A stretch of DNA of 22,509 nt from Candidatus Avelusimicrobium facis (GCA_900762815.1 CAAFHX010000078.1:1-22509), one strand, 5' to 3'; counted from the first letter of the stretch, positions 6,984 to 15,716 are shown. Notes: generated by a model from the sequence alone, not told the origin. Program-made: numbers and translations.

Positions 6984-7901
6984 TTATTCTTTATCAATGT
7001 AGCCGAATTTTTCTAATAATTTATCGTCGTTGCGCCAATTTGGGCTCACCACCACTTGCAACTCCAAGCGGTAGGGTCGCCCCAAAAATTGCTCTATGCG
7101 CTGTTGGGCGCGCTGGCGCAGTTTGGCGATTGCCGCGCCGCCTTTGCCGATTAAAATGGGCTTTTGGGTCTCCCGCTCCACGTGAATGATAGCGCGGATA
7201 AAGTTTTTAGGACCCAAATCCTCGGTAAATTTTTCTATTTCCACTTGGGTGCTGTAGGGGATTTCCTTTTGGTAGAGTTTAAAAATCTGCTCCCGGATGA
7301 ACTCCGCCGCGTAAAAACGTTCCCAGCGGTCGGTCCATTGCCCCGGCGGAAAATAGGCCGGACTCAGCGGCATGGCGGCAGCTACGGCGGCTTTTAACTC
7401 CTCTACGCCGCTTCCCCGGGGCGCCGAGACGCAAAAGGTTTTCTCCACGCGCGGCAAGGTCTTTTTTACTTCCGCCTCCAACGCGGGCAGAACGGATTTG
7501 TCTTTGACTAAATCGGTTTTGGTAAGCACCAAATACACCGGGCAAAATACCTTGGCCAGCTTGGCAAACAACTCCTGATAGGCGGATAAATCCGGCGCAG
7601 CCGCGTCCAACAGCAGCAGCACCACATCGGCATCCTCTCCCACAGCACGGTCCACGCAGGCGGCCATGGTTTGCTGCAATTTATAGCGCGGGTGCAAAAA
7701 ACCCGGCGTGTCTACAAACACCACTTGATAGGCCGGGCCCTCTATAATGGCCAAAATATTTTGGCGCGTAGTTTGGGGCTTGTCCGTTACCGGAGAAAGC
7801 AGCCCCCCCGCCAACGCGTTAAGCAGCGTAGACTTGCCCGCATTGGGCAAGCCCGCCAAAACAGCAAAACCGCTATGAAAGTTTTCCGTCTGCGTAGTCA
7901 T
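6984..7901 (-). CDS. era: GTPase Era, 16S rRNA-binding ribosome maturation factor
   Basis: The 305-residue protein has the Era arrangement of an N-terminal GTPase and a C-terminal KH domain. G1 is GLPNAGKST (17-25), G2 lies in TTRQ (44-47), G3 is DTPG (64-67), and G5 is SA (159-160). The KH loop is GKGG (252-255). Era binds the 3' end of 16S rRNA and checks small-subunit assembly. One oddity is the G4 motif, TKTD (127-130), where Era normally has NKxD; other GTPases such as EngB use TKxD, so guanine specificity may be kept. The start was chosen because the preceding 50 codons of open frame are not Era-like and overlap the upstream gene. It is also 6 nt after a TACAAT box, predicting a leaderless mRNA independent of the upstream 1003-residue gene. 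Confidence 0.95.
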   Translation of the reverse strand: MTTQTENFHSGFAVLAGLPNAGKSTLLNALAGGLLSPVTDKPQTTRQNILAIIEGPAYQVVFVDTPGFLHPRYKLQQTMAACVDRAVGEDADVVLLLLDAAAPDLSAYQELFAKLAKVFCPVYLVLTKTDLVKDKSVLPALEAEVKKTLPRVEKTFCVSAPRGSGVEELKAAVAAAMPLSPAYFPPGQWTDRWERFYAAEFIREQIFKLYQKEIPYSTQVEIEKFTEDLGPKNFIRAIIHVERETQKPILIGKGGAAIAKLRQRAQQRIEQFLGRPYRLELQVVVSPNWRNDDKLLEKFGYIDKE

Positions 7902-7907
7902 AGATAT

Positions 7908-7913
7908 ATTGTA
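7908..7913 (-). promoter_or_regulatory. -10 box of a predicted leaderless promoter (era)
   Basis: On the minus strand TACAAT, followed by ATA, ends 6 nt before the ATG at 7901. A weak -35, ATGGCA (7936-7931), sits at 17-nt spacing. The box lies in the 43-nt gap after the upstream gene. Confidence 0.6.
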
Positions 7914-7944
7914 CTTGATTTTTAAGTCCTTGCCATAAAAAGAC

Positions 7945-10900
7945 TTACGGGACTTGTACGGCCGCGCCGGTTTTGAGCAACTCCTGTATGGGGTCCGTAA
8001 CAAAAATCTGATAAGCGGGGCTTTGCTGTACGGGAATGCGCCGCTGGGCAAAGGCCTCCCTCCCCGCCAGGCGCGAAGCCGGGCGCAGGGAGCCTTCCAC
8101 CCCGCTCATCGGCAAGCGGTAATTCATCACCACGCGCTCGGTACCGCCAAACAAGCCCCCCTCTACGGGCAGGAAAACCTCCGTATGGATGTGTAAATGG
8201 AATTTATTGGCCACTTCGTGCTCGCCTATGCGCAGCCACACTTTTCCGTCGGGGCGGCGCAAGAACAGGCTGCCGTTGGGTTGGTACTCCAGCAAGGCCG
8301 GATTTTTAAACGAGGTACCCAGCAGCTCCTGGTACAGGCGGGTTACGTCCTTGCTGCGCAGCGGCTTGCCTTTGGGCAACATCAATACCGCCGTACCGTT
8401 GGTCTGCAAGGTAAAGGGAATCCGGGAGGCATTGACCCGGGCGGCCATGGCCGGCAGGTCGTTTAAGGTGCCCGGATAAATCACTTCTTCCAGCGAAAGC
8501 ACCATATTTTTGGGGTTAAAGGTTGCCGGCGTTAAATTATTTATATCGTCTAAATAATACAGCCGCAGACCGATGTTGCGGTTGGCCCTATGGACCAAAC
8601 GCTCATAGGCCAAGCGGATTTGTTTACTGCGCGAGAGCAGGTCATTGGCCCGCGCCAGGACCGCTTGCTTGAGCTCTCCGCCGGCGGGCAGGGTTTCCAC
8701 CTTATTGAGCACGCGGCGCAAATCTTTAAAGACATCGGGAGTGAGCTGGTACTGTTGCTGGAAATATTTAACAATGGCCACCGGCTCTTTGCCGGCCAAT
8801 TCGGAAATATCCGCCACAAAGGGCACATAAGCGGGTTGCTGGCCGGACAGGGTCCGCGCGGCCTTTTTGGCGGCTTTCCGGGCGGCCTTGCTCTTTTTGG
8901 GCAATTTGCCTACGGTGGAGGAGATGGGGTGGTTTGATTTGGCCAACGATTTTTCCACCAAATTCACCAGTTCTTCACCGCCTTGGCTGCGCAACTGCCG
9001 GGTCAACTGCGGGGTCATTAAATTACCGCGTTTTTCCACCAAGACCGGCTTGGCGCTTTTGGCCGCCGGGGCTTTCGGCGCTGACGAGGCTTTTGGTGCT
9101 GCCGGGGCGGAGGGGCGCGCTTTGGTTGCAGAAGGGGTTACGTCCAGCAGGGCCGCGCTTTGGGTGGCCATCAGGTGTTTCCAGCCCGACATGCCATACT
9201 TCTGTATGCGTCCCAAGCGCAGTACCCGGCGGTAACTGCTACTAAAAGAAGCTCCTTGGCGTACGGCCTGCAAGCGGGCCAGCTTTAACGAGCGTCCTAC
9301 CCGGCCCAGCCCCTGGACGCCGGCCACACCGGCCTTTACAATGCCCACACCCAAGGCTACCGTACCGACGACGGCCAACACCGTATCAACCGTTCCGGCC
9401 GCTTTTAATACATGATGCCAATTTTGCGCGCGGGTCAGCTCCGCCGGGGTCGGCTTAGCCCGCTGCCGCAGATCCCGGACAACCGCCCGGCTCCCGCTGC
9501 GCGCATAGGCTTTAGCCAATAAATTATTGACAGAGAGGCGGGTGTAGGGGTCCAAATCGGATTTGCCCGCAAAATACATCTGGGTGGCGGCATAGCCGGT
9601 CAAAGTCATACGCAAGCGGTTGGTTTGCGCCGTAACGGCGGCCCACTCTTTGCGGTTGTCTTGGTAGACGCTGCGGCCTGTTTTATCCAAAGCCCAGCCT
9701 TGGCGCGGCAAAGCCTGCAGACGGTATCCGCCCGCCAACGCCCCCGCCATAAACGGAGCTAAATACACCCGTAAGCCGCCAAAACGGCTGGGCACTACGG
9801 TGCTGTCTGACACCCGGTGCAAAAGCTGTTGCGCCCGGGCGGCCTCAGGCCCCTTGCCGGAGGCCTCCTCCCCTAAGAAAAAGCCCAAATCCGTCCACGC
9901 ATTGCCCAGGGCCCGGCCTTCCCCTTTGTAAAAACTGTACTCTTGCCCGAGGGCCCAGTCGCCGTTTTCCAGCACATTTTTAGTAACTTTTACATAATCT
10001 TGCAACACCAAAAAGGAAAAATCCTTCCCCAATAACCCGATATCCGGCTGGCGCAAGGCCTCTTGCCGCAATTTGGCCACCAAAAAGCCGTCATCCTTGA
10101 GTAAATACAGCCCGCTGCCGGCTGTTAAGATGACCGCCGCCGCCTGCCGCCCGCGGTACCCTTGGGTAAATAAGCTTTCCAAGGCGGCTACGTCGGGGCT
10201 ACCCGAACCGCTTTGCCCCAATACCACCAAAGCGCCCGCCGCTTGCAAAGCGCGTTGGCAGGCTTGGTCCTTGGCTTGGGACTGGCCCGTTATCCCCTCT
10301 AACAAACCGGGTGCGGCACACGCGGGAGCGTCTTGCTTAATCCGCGCGCGCAAGGTTTGGGCGGCCCATTTTTTGACTTGCGGGTCAATGGCCTGTACCT
10401 GGGCAAAAACGCTCAACCCCTCTATGATTAAATCCTCCACGTACACCTTGCCGCGCAAGGCATACACTTGGCGGCCCAAATCGGTCAGGTACTTCACAAC
10501 GTCCTGGGCATCTTGGGAAGCGGAGTTTTGGCGTTCGCGCTCAAAAGCGGCACGGACAGCCTGGGGGGTCAGCAGCTGCTCATAACGGCGGCGAAGCTGT
10601 TGTTTTTCCTGCTTGGTGCGGGCCTGTTTCAAAAGCCCTTGCAGGGCCTGCTGCAAACCCGCCGTGTAAATTTTTTGAAAATCTTGCCATTCTTGGTTCT
10701 GGCCCGGCGTTTGCCGCAATACCGATACAGCTTGGCGGATTTGTTGCGCCAGCGGCTCGCGCAAAGCAAGCCGTTTGGCCGATACTTTGACTACTTGGGG
10801 AGAATACGGGGTGTGTACGCGGGTGGCGTCGCGCACGGCGACATGGCTAACCGGGGGATGAAAGGTTTTTCCCCATTCCAAGACCTGCGCCGGAAGCGAC

Positions 10901-10956
10901 ACGGCGGAAGTCGAAACCAACAAGCCGGAAAGTATAAGCGATAGAAGTTTTTTCAT
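7945..10956 (-). CDS. Large secreted protein of unknown function
   Basis: I do not recognise this 1003-residue protein. It begins with a clear signal peptide (residues 1 to about 23, MKK then a leucine-rich core). Residues 40-500 look alpha-helical with many Gln/Arg/Ala stretches. A hydrophobic segment at about 521-545 could be a membrane helix or a buried hairpin. Residues 608-640 are an Ala/Pro/Lys/Ser linker, followed by a very basic patch near 686-702. The last 200 residues look like a separate mixed alpha/beta domain, with a histidine-rich stretch at 913-924 (H913, H920, H922, H924) that could bind metal. The start has GGGAG a few bases upstream. It lies between a sugar-phosphate-type transporter and era, but each neighbour has its own signals, so context does not suggest a role. 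It is likely periplasmic or surface-bound. Confidence 0.85.
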   Translation of the reverse strand: MKKLLSLILSGLLVSTSAVSLPAQVLEWGKTFHPPVSHVAVRDATRVHTPYSPQVVKVSAKRLALREPLAQQIRQAVSVLRQTPGQNQEWQDFQKIYTAGLQQALQGLLKQARTKQEKQQLRRRYEQLLTPQAVRAAFERERQNSASQDAQDVVKYLTDLGRQVYALRGKVYVEDLIIEGLSVFAQVQAIDPQVKKWAAQTLRARIKQDAPACAAPGLLEGITGQSQAKDQACQRALQAAGALVVLGQSGSGSPDVAALESLFTQGYRGRQAAAVILTAGSGLYLLKDDGFLVAKLRQEALRQPDIGLLGKDFSFLVLQDYVKVTKNVLENGDWALGQEYSFYKGEGRALGNAWTDLGFFLGEEASGKGPEAARAQQLLHRVSDSTVVPSRFGGLRVYLAPFMAGALAGGYRLQALPRQGWALDKTGRSVYQDNRKEWAAVTAQTNRLRMTLTGYAATQMYFAGKSDLDPYTRLSVNNLLAKAYARSGSRAVVRDLRQRAKPTPAELTRAQNWHHVLKAAGTVDTVLAVVGTVALGVGIVKAGVAGVQGLGRVGRSLKLARLQAVRQGASFSSSYRRVLRLGRIQKYGMSGWKHLMATQSAALLDVTPSATKARPSAPAAPKASSAPKAPAAKSAKPVLVEKRGNLMTPQLTRQLRSQGGEELVNLVEKSLAKSNHPISSTVGKLPKKSKAARKAAKKAARTLSGQQPAYVPFVADISELAGKEPVAIVKYFQQQYQLTPDVFKDLRRVLNKVETLPAGGELKQAVLARANDLLSRSKQIRLAYERLVHRANRNIGLRLYYLDDINNLTPATFNPKNMVLSLEEVIYPGTLNDLPAMAARVNASRIPFTLQTNGTAVLMLPKGKPLRSKDVTRLYQELLGTSFKNPALLEYQPNGSLFLRRPDGKVWLRIGEHEVANKFHLHIHTEVFLPVEGGLFGGTERVVMNYRLPMSGVEGSLRPASRLAGREAFAQRRIPVQQSPAYQIFVTDPIQELLKTGAAVQVP

Positions 10957-11066
10957 AAGGCTCCCTGCCTATATTCTGCCTGTTTCACCCATCTAAAAAA
11001 AGGGCTAAAGGACCTAGGCCCGGGGGTATTTTGGACCTAAAAAAAAGCGGGCCTCCCCCTTAAAAC

Positions 11067-11095
11067 AAAACCCCGCTCTTTGGCAGCGGGGTTTT
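11067..11095 (-). terminator. Rho-independent terminator of the OPA transporter gene
   Basis: The stem AACCCCGCT / AGCGGGGTT (extended by A-T pairs) with loop CTTTGGC lies about 25 nt past the transporter stop. On the minus strand it ends in TTTTGTTTTAA. The near symmetry could allow weak activity on the other strand. Confidence 0.8.
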
Positions 11096-11120
11096 AAAAT
11101 CAGGTTTTCAGTGCCCGGAT

Positions 11121-12500
11121 TTATTTTTTCTCCGTCATGGGGGACGCTTCCTTCTTCCACGTCGTAGCGATAAAGCCCATGGCGATCACGCACGCAATGA
11201 TGCACGAAAAATAGACCCCTTTCCACCCGAAAGCCTTGCTGATATAAGCAGCTCCCGTGCTGGAAAGCATGGCACCGAAGTAACCGAACATCCCGGTAAA
11301 ACCGCACGCGGCGGATACCGATTCCTGCACGGTTACGCGGGAAGCCTGCACCCCGCCGGCCAAGTTTTGCGGGCCGTCCACAAAGAAGCCGATAAACGAA
11401 GCCAACAGCGACGTCCAAAAGAAATGGTCCGTACCGGCCACCACATAAAAGCCCCAGCAGCTGGCGGCCAAAATAATCAAATAAATGATGTTCATTTGGC
11501 TGCAGCGGCCCTGGAAGAATTTATCGGCCAAGTATCCCGCGACGATGCCGCCGGGCATACCCAAAAAGGGCATCCACTTCATGGCAGACACGGCCGCCTC
11601 TTGGCTAAAGCCGCGCTCTTGGGTGAGGAACATGGTCCCCCAATCCAGGGTGGCAAAACGTACGTAGTAAACAAAGACATACGAAATGGCCAACGCCCAC
11701 AGGAACGGGTTTTTGAGCACGTGTTTCTTTAAAATTTCCCAGTGAGAGAGTTGGCTCTTCTCTTGCACGGGCATAACGTCGTTTTTGTAGACTTCAATCG
11801 GCGGCAGGCCCACGGTGGTGGGTTTGTCGGTCAGGAAGAACATCAGGAAAGTGCTGTAGCAAATACCCATAATGGCGGGGATGATGAAGGCCATTTTCCA
11901 CATATCCAGCTTGAGCAGATAGGCAATCAGCACACCCACAAAGAACGCACCAAAGGTATGAGAAGAAGACCACAAGGTCCATTTGGTGGCTCTTTCAGAC
12001 GGGGAGAACCAGTACACCAAGCCCTTGGCTACCGGCGGGAACCCCATAGACTGGGCGACCCCGTTTAAGCCCCACAGAATAGAGGCCAACGCCACCAGCG
12101 GCAGCGTAATGCCCATATTGCCCAACAAATGTTGGAATTGAGGCAAGAACGGGAAGGCCAAGTTAAGCAAGGAAGAAACGAACAATCCCAGCGCCATCAC
12201 ACCGCGGATATTGCAGCGGTCGGCCATAACACCGCTTAAGAATTTGCCTACGCCGTAGGTAAGGTAAATCGTGGTGCCGATATAACCCAGCTGGACTACG
12301 TCCAGGCCGAAGTTTTCGCTGATGGCCGGCTTGACATAGTCTAAGTTCTTACGGGTAAAGTAGAACAGGGCATAACCAAAGTACATGCCGAAGAACATCT
12401 TAATACGCCAGTTGCGATACAAACGCTTAATCTGTGCCTCATCGGACAGGGGTTGCCCGTCAGGCAGCGGCTTAAGCCAACCTACCAATTTTGCTAGCAT
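11121..12500 (-). CDS. Organophosphate:phosphate antiporter (GlpT/UhpT-type MFS transporter)
   Basis: The 459-residue, roughly 12-helix membrane protein belongs to the OPA branch of the major facilitator superfamily. It keeps two arginines at the positions that bind substrate phosphate in GlpT: R50 in YFTRKN and R281 in YVRFATLDW. The cytoplasmic loop GLPPIEVYKND (231-241) and the late segment CGFTGMFGYFG are also GlpT-like. Such carriers swap glycerol-3-phosphate or hexose-6-phosphate for inorganic phosphate across the inner membrane; which substrate applies here cannot be decided. The start is set by AGGAG six nt upstream; an in-frame ATG nine codons earlier has no such site. It is a single-gene unit with a terminator at 11067-11095 and a possible -10 box at 12621-12626. 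Confidence 0.88.
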   Translation of the reverse strand: MLAKLVGWLKPLPDGQPLSDEAQIKRLYRNWRIKMFFGMYFGYALFYFTRKNLDYVKPAISENFGLDVVQLGYIGTTIYLTYGVGKFLSGVMADRCNIRGVMALGLFVSSLLNLAFPFLPQFQHLLGNMGITLPLVALASILWGLNGVAQSMGFPPVAKGLVYWFSPSERATKWTLWSSSHTFGAFFVGVLIAYLLKLDMWKMAFIIPAIMGICYSTFLMFFLTDKPTTVGLPPIEVYKNDVMPVQEKSQLSHWEILKKHVLKNPFLWALAISYVFVYYVRFATLDWGTMFLTQERGFSQEAAVSAMKWMPFLGMPGGIVAGYLADKFFQGRCSQMNIIYLIILAASCWGFYVVAGTDHFFWTSLLASFIGFFVDGPQNLAGGVQASRVTVQESVSAACGFTGMFGYFGAMLSSTGAAYISKAFGWKGVYFSCIIACVIAMGFIATTWKKEASPMTEKK

Positions 12501-12620
12501 AGCATCTCCTTGTATAATAAAAAACAAATCCGCTTACTTTCCTCTACCGGGGTCCCCGGCAAAGAAAAAGAAACGCATTTGTTTGACAACGCTTCAAGCG
12601 GCCACGCCGCTTACTTCTTC

Positions 12621-12626
12621 ATTATA
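12621..12626 (-). promoter_or_regulatory. Possible -10 box for the OPA transporter gene
   Basis: A perfect TATAAT on the minus strand lies about 120 nt before the start codon. The -35 region is poor (TTTCTT-like). The implied leader would hold the CCGGGG/CCCCGG palindrome at 12547-12559, so it may carry regulation, but this is weak. Confidence 0.35.
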
Positions 12627-12682
12627 ACAAAATTTTTAAGTAAAGAAATTTTTTCTTTTGCCGGTCTTTCCCCGTCGGCCGT

Positions 12683-13609
12683 TTATCTGTGCAAATTAAT
12701 ATAGGCCGCCGCACTGATTCCTGCCTTGGCCCCGCTTCCCGCCGCCACTACGGCCTGTCTAAACTGCTCCTCGCAGCAATCTCCGGCGGCAAAAATCCCT
12801 TCTACATTCGTGCGTTGCTGCGCGTCCACCTTCACCAACCCCGACGGCAACAGCTCCACCGCGCTGCCCCGGAGCCACGCCGTTTGCGGCACCGCGCCCA
12901 CGGCCACAAACACCCCGCTGCATGCCACCGTCTGCACCCGGTTCGTCTGCACATTGCGCACCACCACGCCGCTGACGCTCTCTTGGCCCAGCACCTCTTC
13001 CACCACGCAATTAAGCAGCATGGACAAATTGGGCGTCTGTTTGGCTTTTTCCACCGTTACGGCGTCGGCGCGGAAGCCTTCGCGGCGGTGAATCAGCGTC
13101 ACCTTGGGGCAGAACTGCGTCAAAAACAGCGCATCTTCAAACGCGGTATTCCCCCCACCCACAACGACCACTTCCTTGCCTTTAAAGAAAAATCCGTCGC
13201 ATGTGGCGCAGGCCGACACCCCGTGGCCTTTGAGCGCCTCCTCGCCCTTGACCCCCAGCCAGCGCGCGCTGGCCCCGGCGGCAATTAAGACAGCCTTGGC
13301 CCGGTAGGTTTCTCCCCCCGCAGCCGTCAGCGTAAAAGGCGGCTGGGTGCCCTCTAACTTGGTGATGACGTCGGTGGTGATTTGCACGCCCAAGCGTTTG
13401 CATTGTTTGTGCATGGTATCCATCAGTTCAAAGCCGGACACCGGGTTGACAAAGCCCGCATAGTTTTCAATTTCATTGGTCTGCAACAGCTGCCCGCCGG
13501 GCATCGCGCCGCCCGCTATCATGGTTTTCACTCCGGCCCGCGCGGCATATACCGCCGCGCTGCAGCCGGCCGGGCCGGCGCCAATAATCAGCAAATCGGT
13601 TTCTTTCAT
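12683..13609 (-). CDS. trxB: Thioredoxin-disulfide reductase
   Basis: The 308-residue flavoenzyme carries electrons from NADPH through FAD to thioredoxin in the cytoplasm. The FAD site GAGPAG is at 10-15, the redox-active pair is CATC (C134, C137), the NADPH site GGGNTA is at 151-156, and HRRE (174-177) suits NADPH 2'-phosphate binding. FAAGDC near the C terminus completes the FAD domain. Length matches the low-molecular-weight bacterial family. Its ATG overlaps the stop of maf as ATGA, so the two are translationally coupled. It is the last gene of the exporter-DUF4321-maf-trxB run. No clear terminator was found after it. Confidence 0.96.
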   Translation of the reverse strand: MKETDLLIIGAGPAGCSAAVYAARAGVKTMIAGGAMPGGQLLQTNEIENYAGFVNPVSGFELMDTMHKQCKRLGVQITTDVITKLEGTQPPFTLTAAGGETYRAKAVLIAAGASARWLGVKGEEALKGHGVSACATCDGFFFKGKEVVVVGGGNTAFEDALFLTQFCPKVTLIHRREGFRADAVTVEKAKQTPNLSMLLNCVVEEVLGQESVSGVVVRNVQTNRVQTVACSGVFVAVGAVPQTAWLRGSAVELLPSGLVKVDAQQRTNVEGIFAAGDCCEEQFRQAVVAAGSGAKAGISAAAYINLHR

Positions 13610-14160
13610 TTTTTAAACTCCTGGAACATTTGGGTTACCAACTCTACGGGAAAGCCCACCACATTGGTGCGGCTGCCCTGCATTTTTTCTATAAATTGAT
13701 CGTCTTGGTCCTGCACGGCGTAGGCCCCGGCCTTGTCCATGTGTTTGCCGGCCATTTCCCGCAGTTGCGTAAGCGGCAGGCGGCGGGCCTTGCAACGGGT
13801 TTTGTCCACGGCGCGCACAAAGGTTTTAGAGGCCAGATGAATCATCGTTACCCCCGTGTACACGCTCTGCCAAGCCCCGTTTAACTTTTTGAGAATGCGC
13901 AAGGCGTCTTGCTTGTCTTTGGGCTTGCCGATGACTTCCCCTTGGCAAAACACCAAGGTATCGGCCCCGATGACCAAGGCCTGCGGGTATTTTTGCGCCA
14001 CTTCCCATGCCTTTTGGGTCGATAAATCCGCCACCTTTAAGTGGGGTCGGCGGTAGCGCGTATGCTCGGGCGCTTGGGACGGACACACGTCAAATTTTTT
14101 GCCCATTTCTTTGAGCAAGGCGATACGGCGGGGCGAGCGGGAAGCCAAAATGATTTTCAT
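13606..14160 (-). CDS. maf: Maf family nucleoside triphosphate pyrophosphatase
   Basis: The 184-residue protein has the Maf signature SRSPRR (7-12) near the N terminus, the catalytic-region GADTLV and the GKPKD motif. Maf enzymes (YhdE/YceF group) hydrolyse dTTP, UTP or modified nucleotides to the monophosphate, a house-cleaning job, and have been linked to division arrest in Bacillus. The substrate subtype cannot be settled by eye. The start follows the DUF4321-like gene's stop after a single base (TAAAATG). The end overlaps trxB. It is therefore inside a tight operon and probably depends on upstream translation. Confidence 0.93.
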   Translation of the reverse strand: MKIILASRSPRRIALLKEMGKKFDVCPSQAPEHTRYRRPHLKVADLSTQKAWEVAQKYPQALVIGADTLVFCQGEVIGKPKDKQDALRILKKLNGAWQSVYTGVTMIHLASKTFVRAVDKTRCKARRLPLTQLREMAGKHMDKAGAYAVQDQDDQFIEKMQGSRTNVVGFPVELVTQMFQEFKK

Positions 14161-14161
14161 T

Positions 14162-14380
14162 TTATTTGCGTACGAATTTGGAAATAATCAAATAACCCGA
14201 CACCAGCCCCAATGCGCCGCAAATCGTGATATTCAGCGCCAGCGGATGAATGCCGATATGGTAAATGTGATTGAGCGCCTGGGCCATATCCGCCGGCAAC
14301 AGGGCCGCCAGCCACTCCAGCCCCAGGGCAATCACGCCCCCCAGTACCAAGGTCAACACGGTAAAAATAAGTCCTCTCAT
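14162..14380 (-). CDS. Small two-helix membrane protein, DUF4321-like
   Basis: The 72-residue protein has two hydrophobic segments (about 3-28 and 48-68) separated by a short hydrophilic loop with GIHPLALN, and ends in a basic KFVRK. Size, topology and position directly before maf fit DUF4321, a small membrane family often found beside maf in Firmicutes; that match is from memory of the family pattern. Function is unknown. A GGAG site about 7 nt upstream supports this start. An overlapping 75-codon frame one base over is a shadow. Only one base separates it from maf. Confidence 0.8.
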   Translation of the reverse strand: MRGLIFTVLTLVLGGVIALGLEWLAALLPADMAQALNHIYHIGIHPLALNITICGALGLVSGYLIISKFVRK

Positions 14381-14420
14381 ACATTTCTCCTTTCTCTTTA
14401 TGGTAGTAAAAAACTGCGGT

Positions 14421-15668
14421 TTAATGCAAAGTTACGGTGTCTTTTTTCACGGGCACCGGCACATTGAATTTGCCGTCTTGCTCGTCGGTCAGCTGTTTGC
14501 GCAGAGCCCGGAAGCCCCACCCGGCCAAGAGCGCCACCGCCCCCACAATGAGCCACGGCCCCGGCAAATAATGCGGGGCCACATATTGCCCCAGCCACCC
14601 GGCGCCAAAGAACCCGGCCGAGGAGCCCAAATTGTAAAACACCATAATCATGCCCAAATACCGCCCGCGCGTTTGGGCCGAGGCAATATTGGATGCCAAG
14701 GTCTGCTCCCCGGGGCTGACCAGCAGCTCCCCCACCGAGGCCAGAAACACCCCTAGCCCAATGAGCGTAAACGAGGCAAAAAAGCCCACCGAGCCAAACC
14801 CCACCGCATACAGCACACAGCCGATGAGCAGCGCCGTAGTCAGCCGCACGCGCGACATCAGCCGGCTGGCCGGATATTGCAGCACCACCGTAGCCAAGCC
14901 GTTAATGGCAAAAAACCAGCCGATATAATACTCCGGCATATGCAAAAAGCTATTGCAGTGGATAGATAAACCCACCACCAGCTGCGCATTGACGGCGGTA
15001 ATCAAAAACACATAAAAGCAAATTTTGGCCAAGCGGCTGTCTGCAAGCGCCTTGAGCATAGCCACAAAATGCGGCCGCCGCCCCCGGCCCGTCGCCGGGA
15101 CGTATGGGTCGCGCAGGACGCGTTGCAAGTATAAAATAGTCAGCGCGTAAGACAGCGCCGTGATGAAAAAGGCATAGCTGTAGGAATAACGCACCAAAAA
15201 GCCCCCCACCGCCGGGCCCAAAGCCCAGCCCAGGTTCAACCCAATGCGGATAATGCCAAAGGCTTCCACGCGCTGCTTGGGGGTGGTGTTATCGGTAACC
15301 CAGGCATTAGACACCGGGCGGAACACCGCGCCGAAAAACGCCGTCAGGAAATAACACAGCAGCAGCCAGCCGGTTTGCCAATGGTATTCTATACACAGGC
15401 CCAAGCCCAGCATGGCCACCACCTCCAAAGCCATTCCCCACGCCATGACTACCTTGCGCCCGAACGCATCGGCCAGCTCTCCGGCCAGCGCGCTGGAAAA
15501 GCTGCGGCTCAGTGCCGACAAGGCAATAATTAGCCCCGCCATGGCGGCGCTCAGCCCCTGCTGGGTAATCAGATAAACGGTAAAAAACGGCAGCGATAAG
15601 CCGTAGCCAAAGAGCATCAGCCCATTGGCCAAGGTGATAAAAATAATTTGCCGGCGGACATCCTTCAT
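14421..15668 (-). CDS. MFS transporter, drug:H+ antiporter-like
   Basis: The 415-residue protein has about 12 transmembrane helices and the MFS loop motif A as GELADAFGRK (63-72), plus a motif-C-like segment in helix 5 (LNLGWALGPAVGGFL). These mark a DHA1-type antiporter, similar in general to MdtH, exporting a small molecule in exchange for protons across the inner membrane. Substrate is unknown. The ATG lies 6 nt after TACAAT, with no Shine-Dalgarno site, so it is probably translated from a leaderless mRNA. It leads an operon with the DUF4321-like gene (40 nt apart), maf and trxB; why an exporter heads this group is unclear. Confidence 0.88.
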   Translation of the reverse strand: MKDVRRQIIFITLANGLMLFGYGLSLPFFTVYLITQQGLSAAMAGLIIALSALSRSFSSALAGELADAFGRKVVMAWGMALEVVAMLGLGLCIEYHWQTGWLLLCYFLTAFFGAVFRPVSNAWVTDNTTPKQRVEAFGIIRIGLNLGWALGPAVGGFLVRYSYSYAFFITALSYALTILYLQRVLRDPYVPATGRGRRPHFVAMLKALADSRLAKICFYVFLITAVNAQLVVGLSIHCNSFLHMPEYYIGWFFAINGLATVVLQYPASRLMSRVRLTTALLIGCVLYAVGFGSVGFFASFTLIGLGVFLASVGELLVSPGEQTLASNIASAQTRGRYLGMIMVFYNLGSSAGFFGAGWLGQYVAPHYLPGPWLIVGAVALLAGWGFRALRKQLTDEQDGKFNVPVPVKKDTVTLH

Positions 15669-15674
15669 ACTTAT

Positions 15675-15680
15675 ATTGTA
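15675..15680 (-). promoter_or_regulatory. -10 box of a predicted leaderless promoter (MFS-maf-trxB operon)
   Basis: On the minus strand TACAAT, followed by ATA, ends 6 nt before the ATG at 15668. CTGACG (15704-15699) at 18-nt spacing matches four of six -35 bases. It lies within the 48-nt gap after the second pseudopilin. Confidence 0.62.
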
Positions 15681-15716
15681 TGAAATCCGCCGCCGGGCCG
15701 TCAGGGAGTTTTGAAA

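Noticed and set aside
11010..11039. Direct repeat GGACCTA (twice, 23 bp apart) upstream of the 1003-residue gene as a regulator site
   Set aside because: Seven bases repeated twice is too little to support, and no regulator gene is adjacent.
12547..12559. Perfect palindrome CCGGGG-T-CCCCGG as a terminator
   Set aside because: No T-run follows on either strand and the arms are only 6 bp. It could be an operator or chance in GC-rich DNA.
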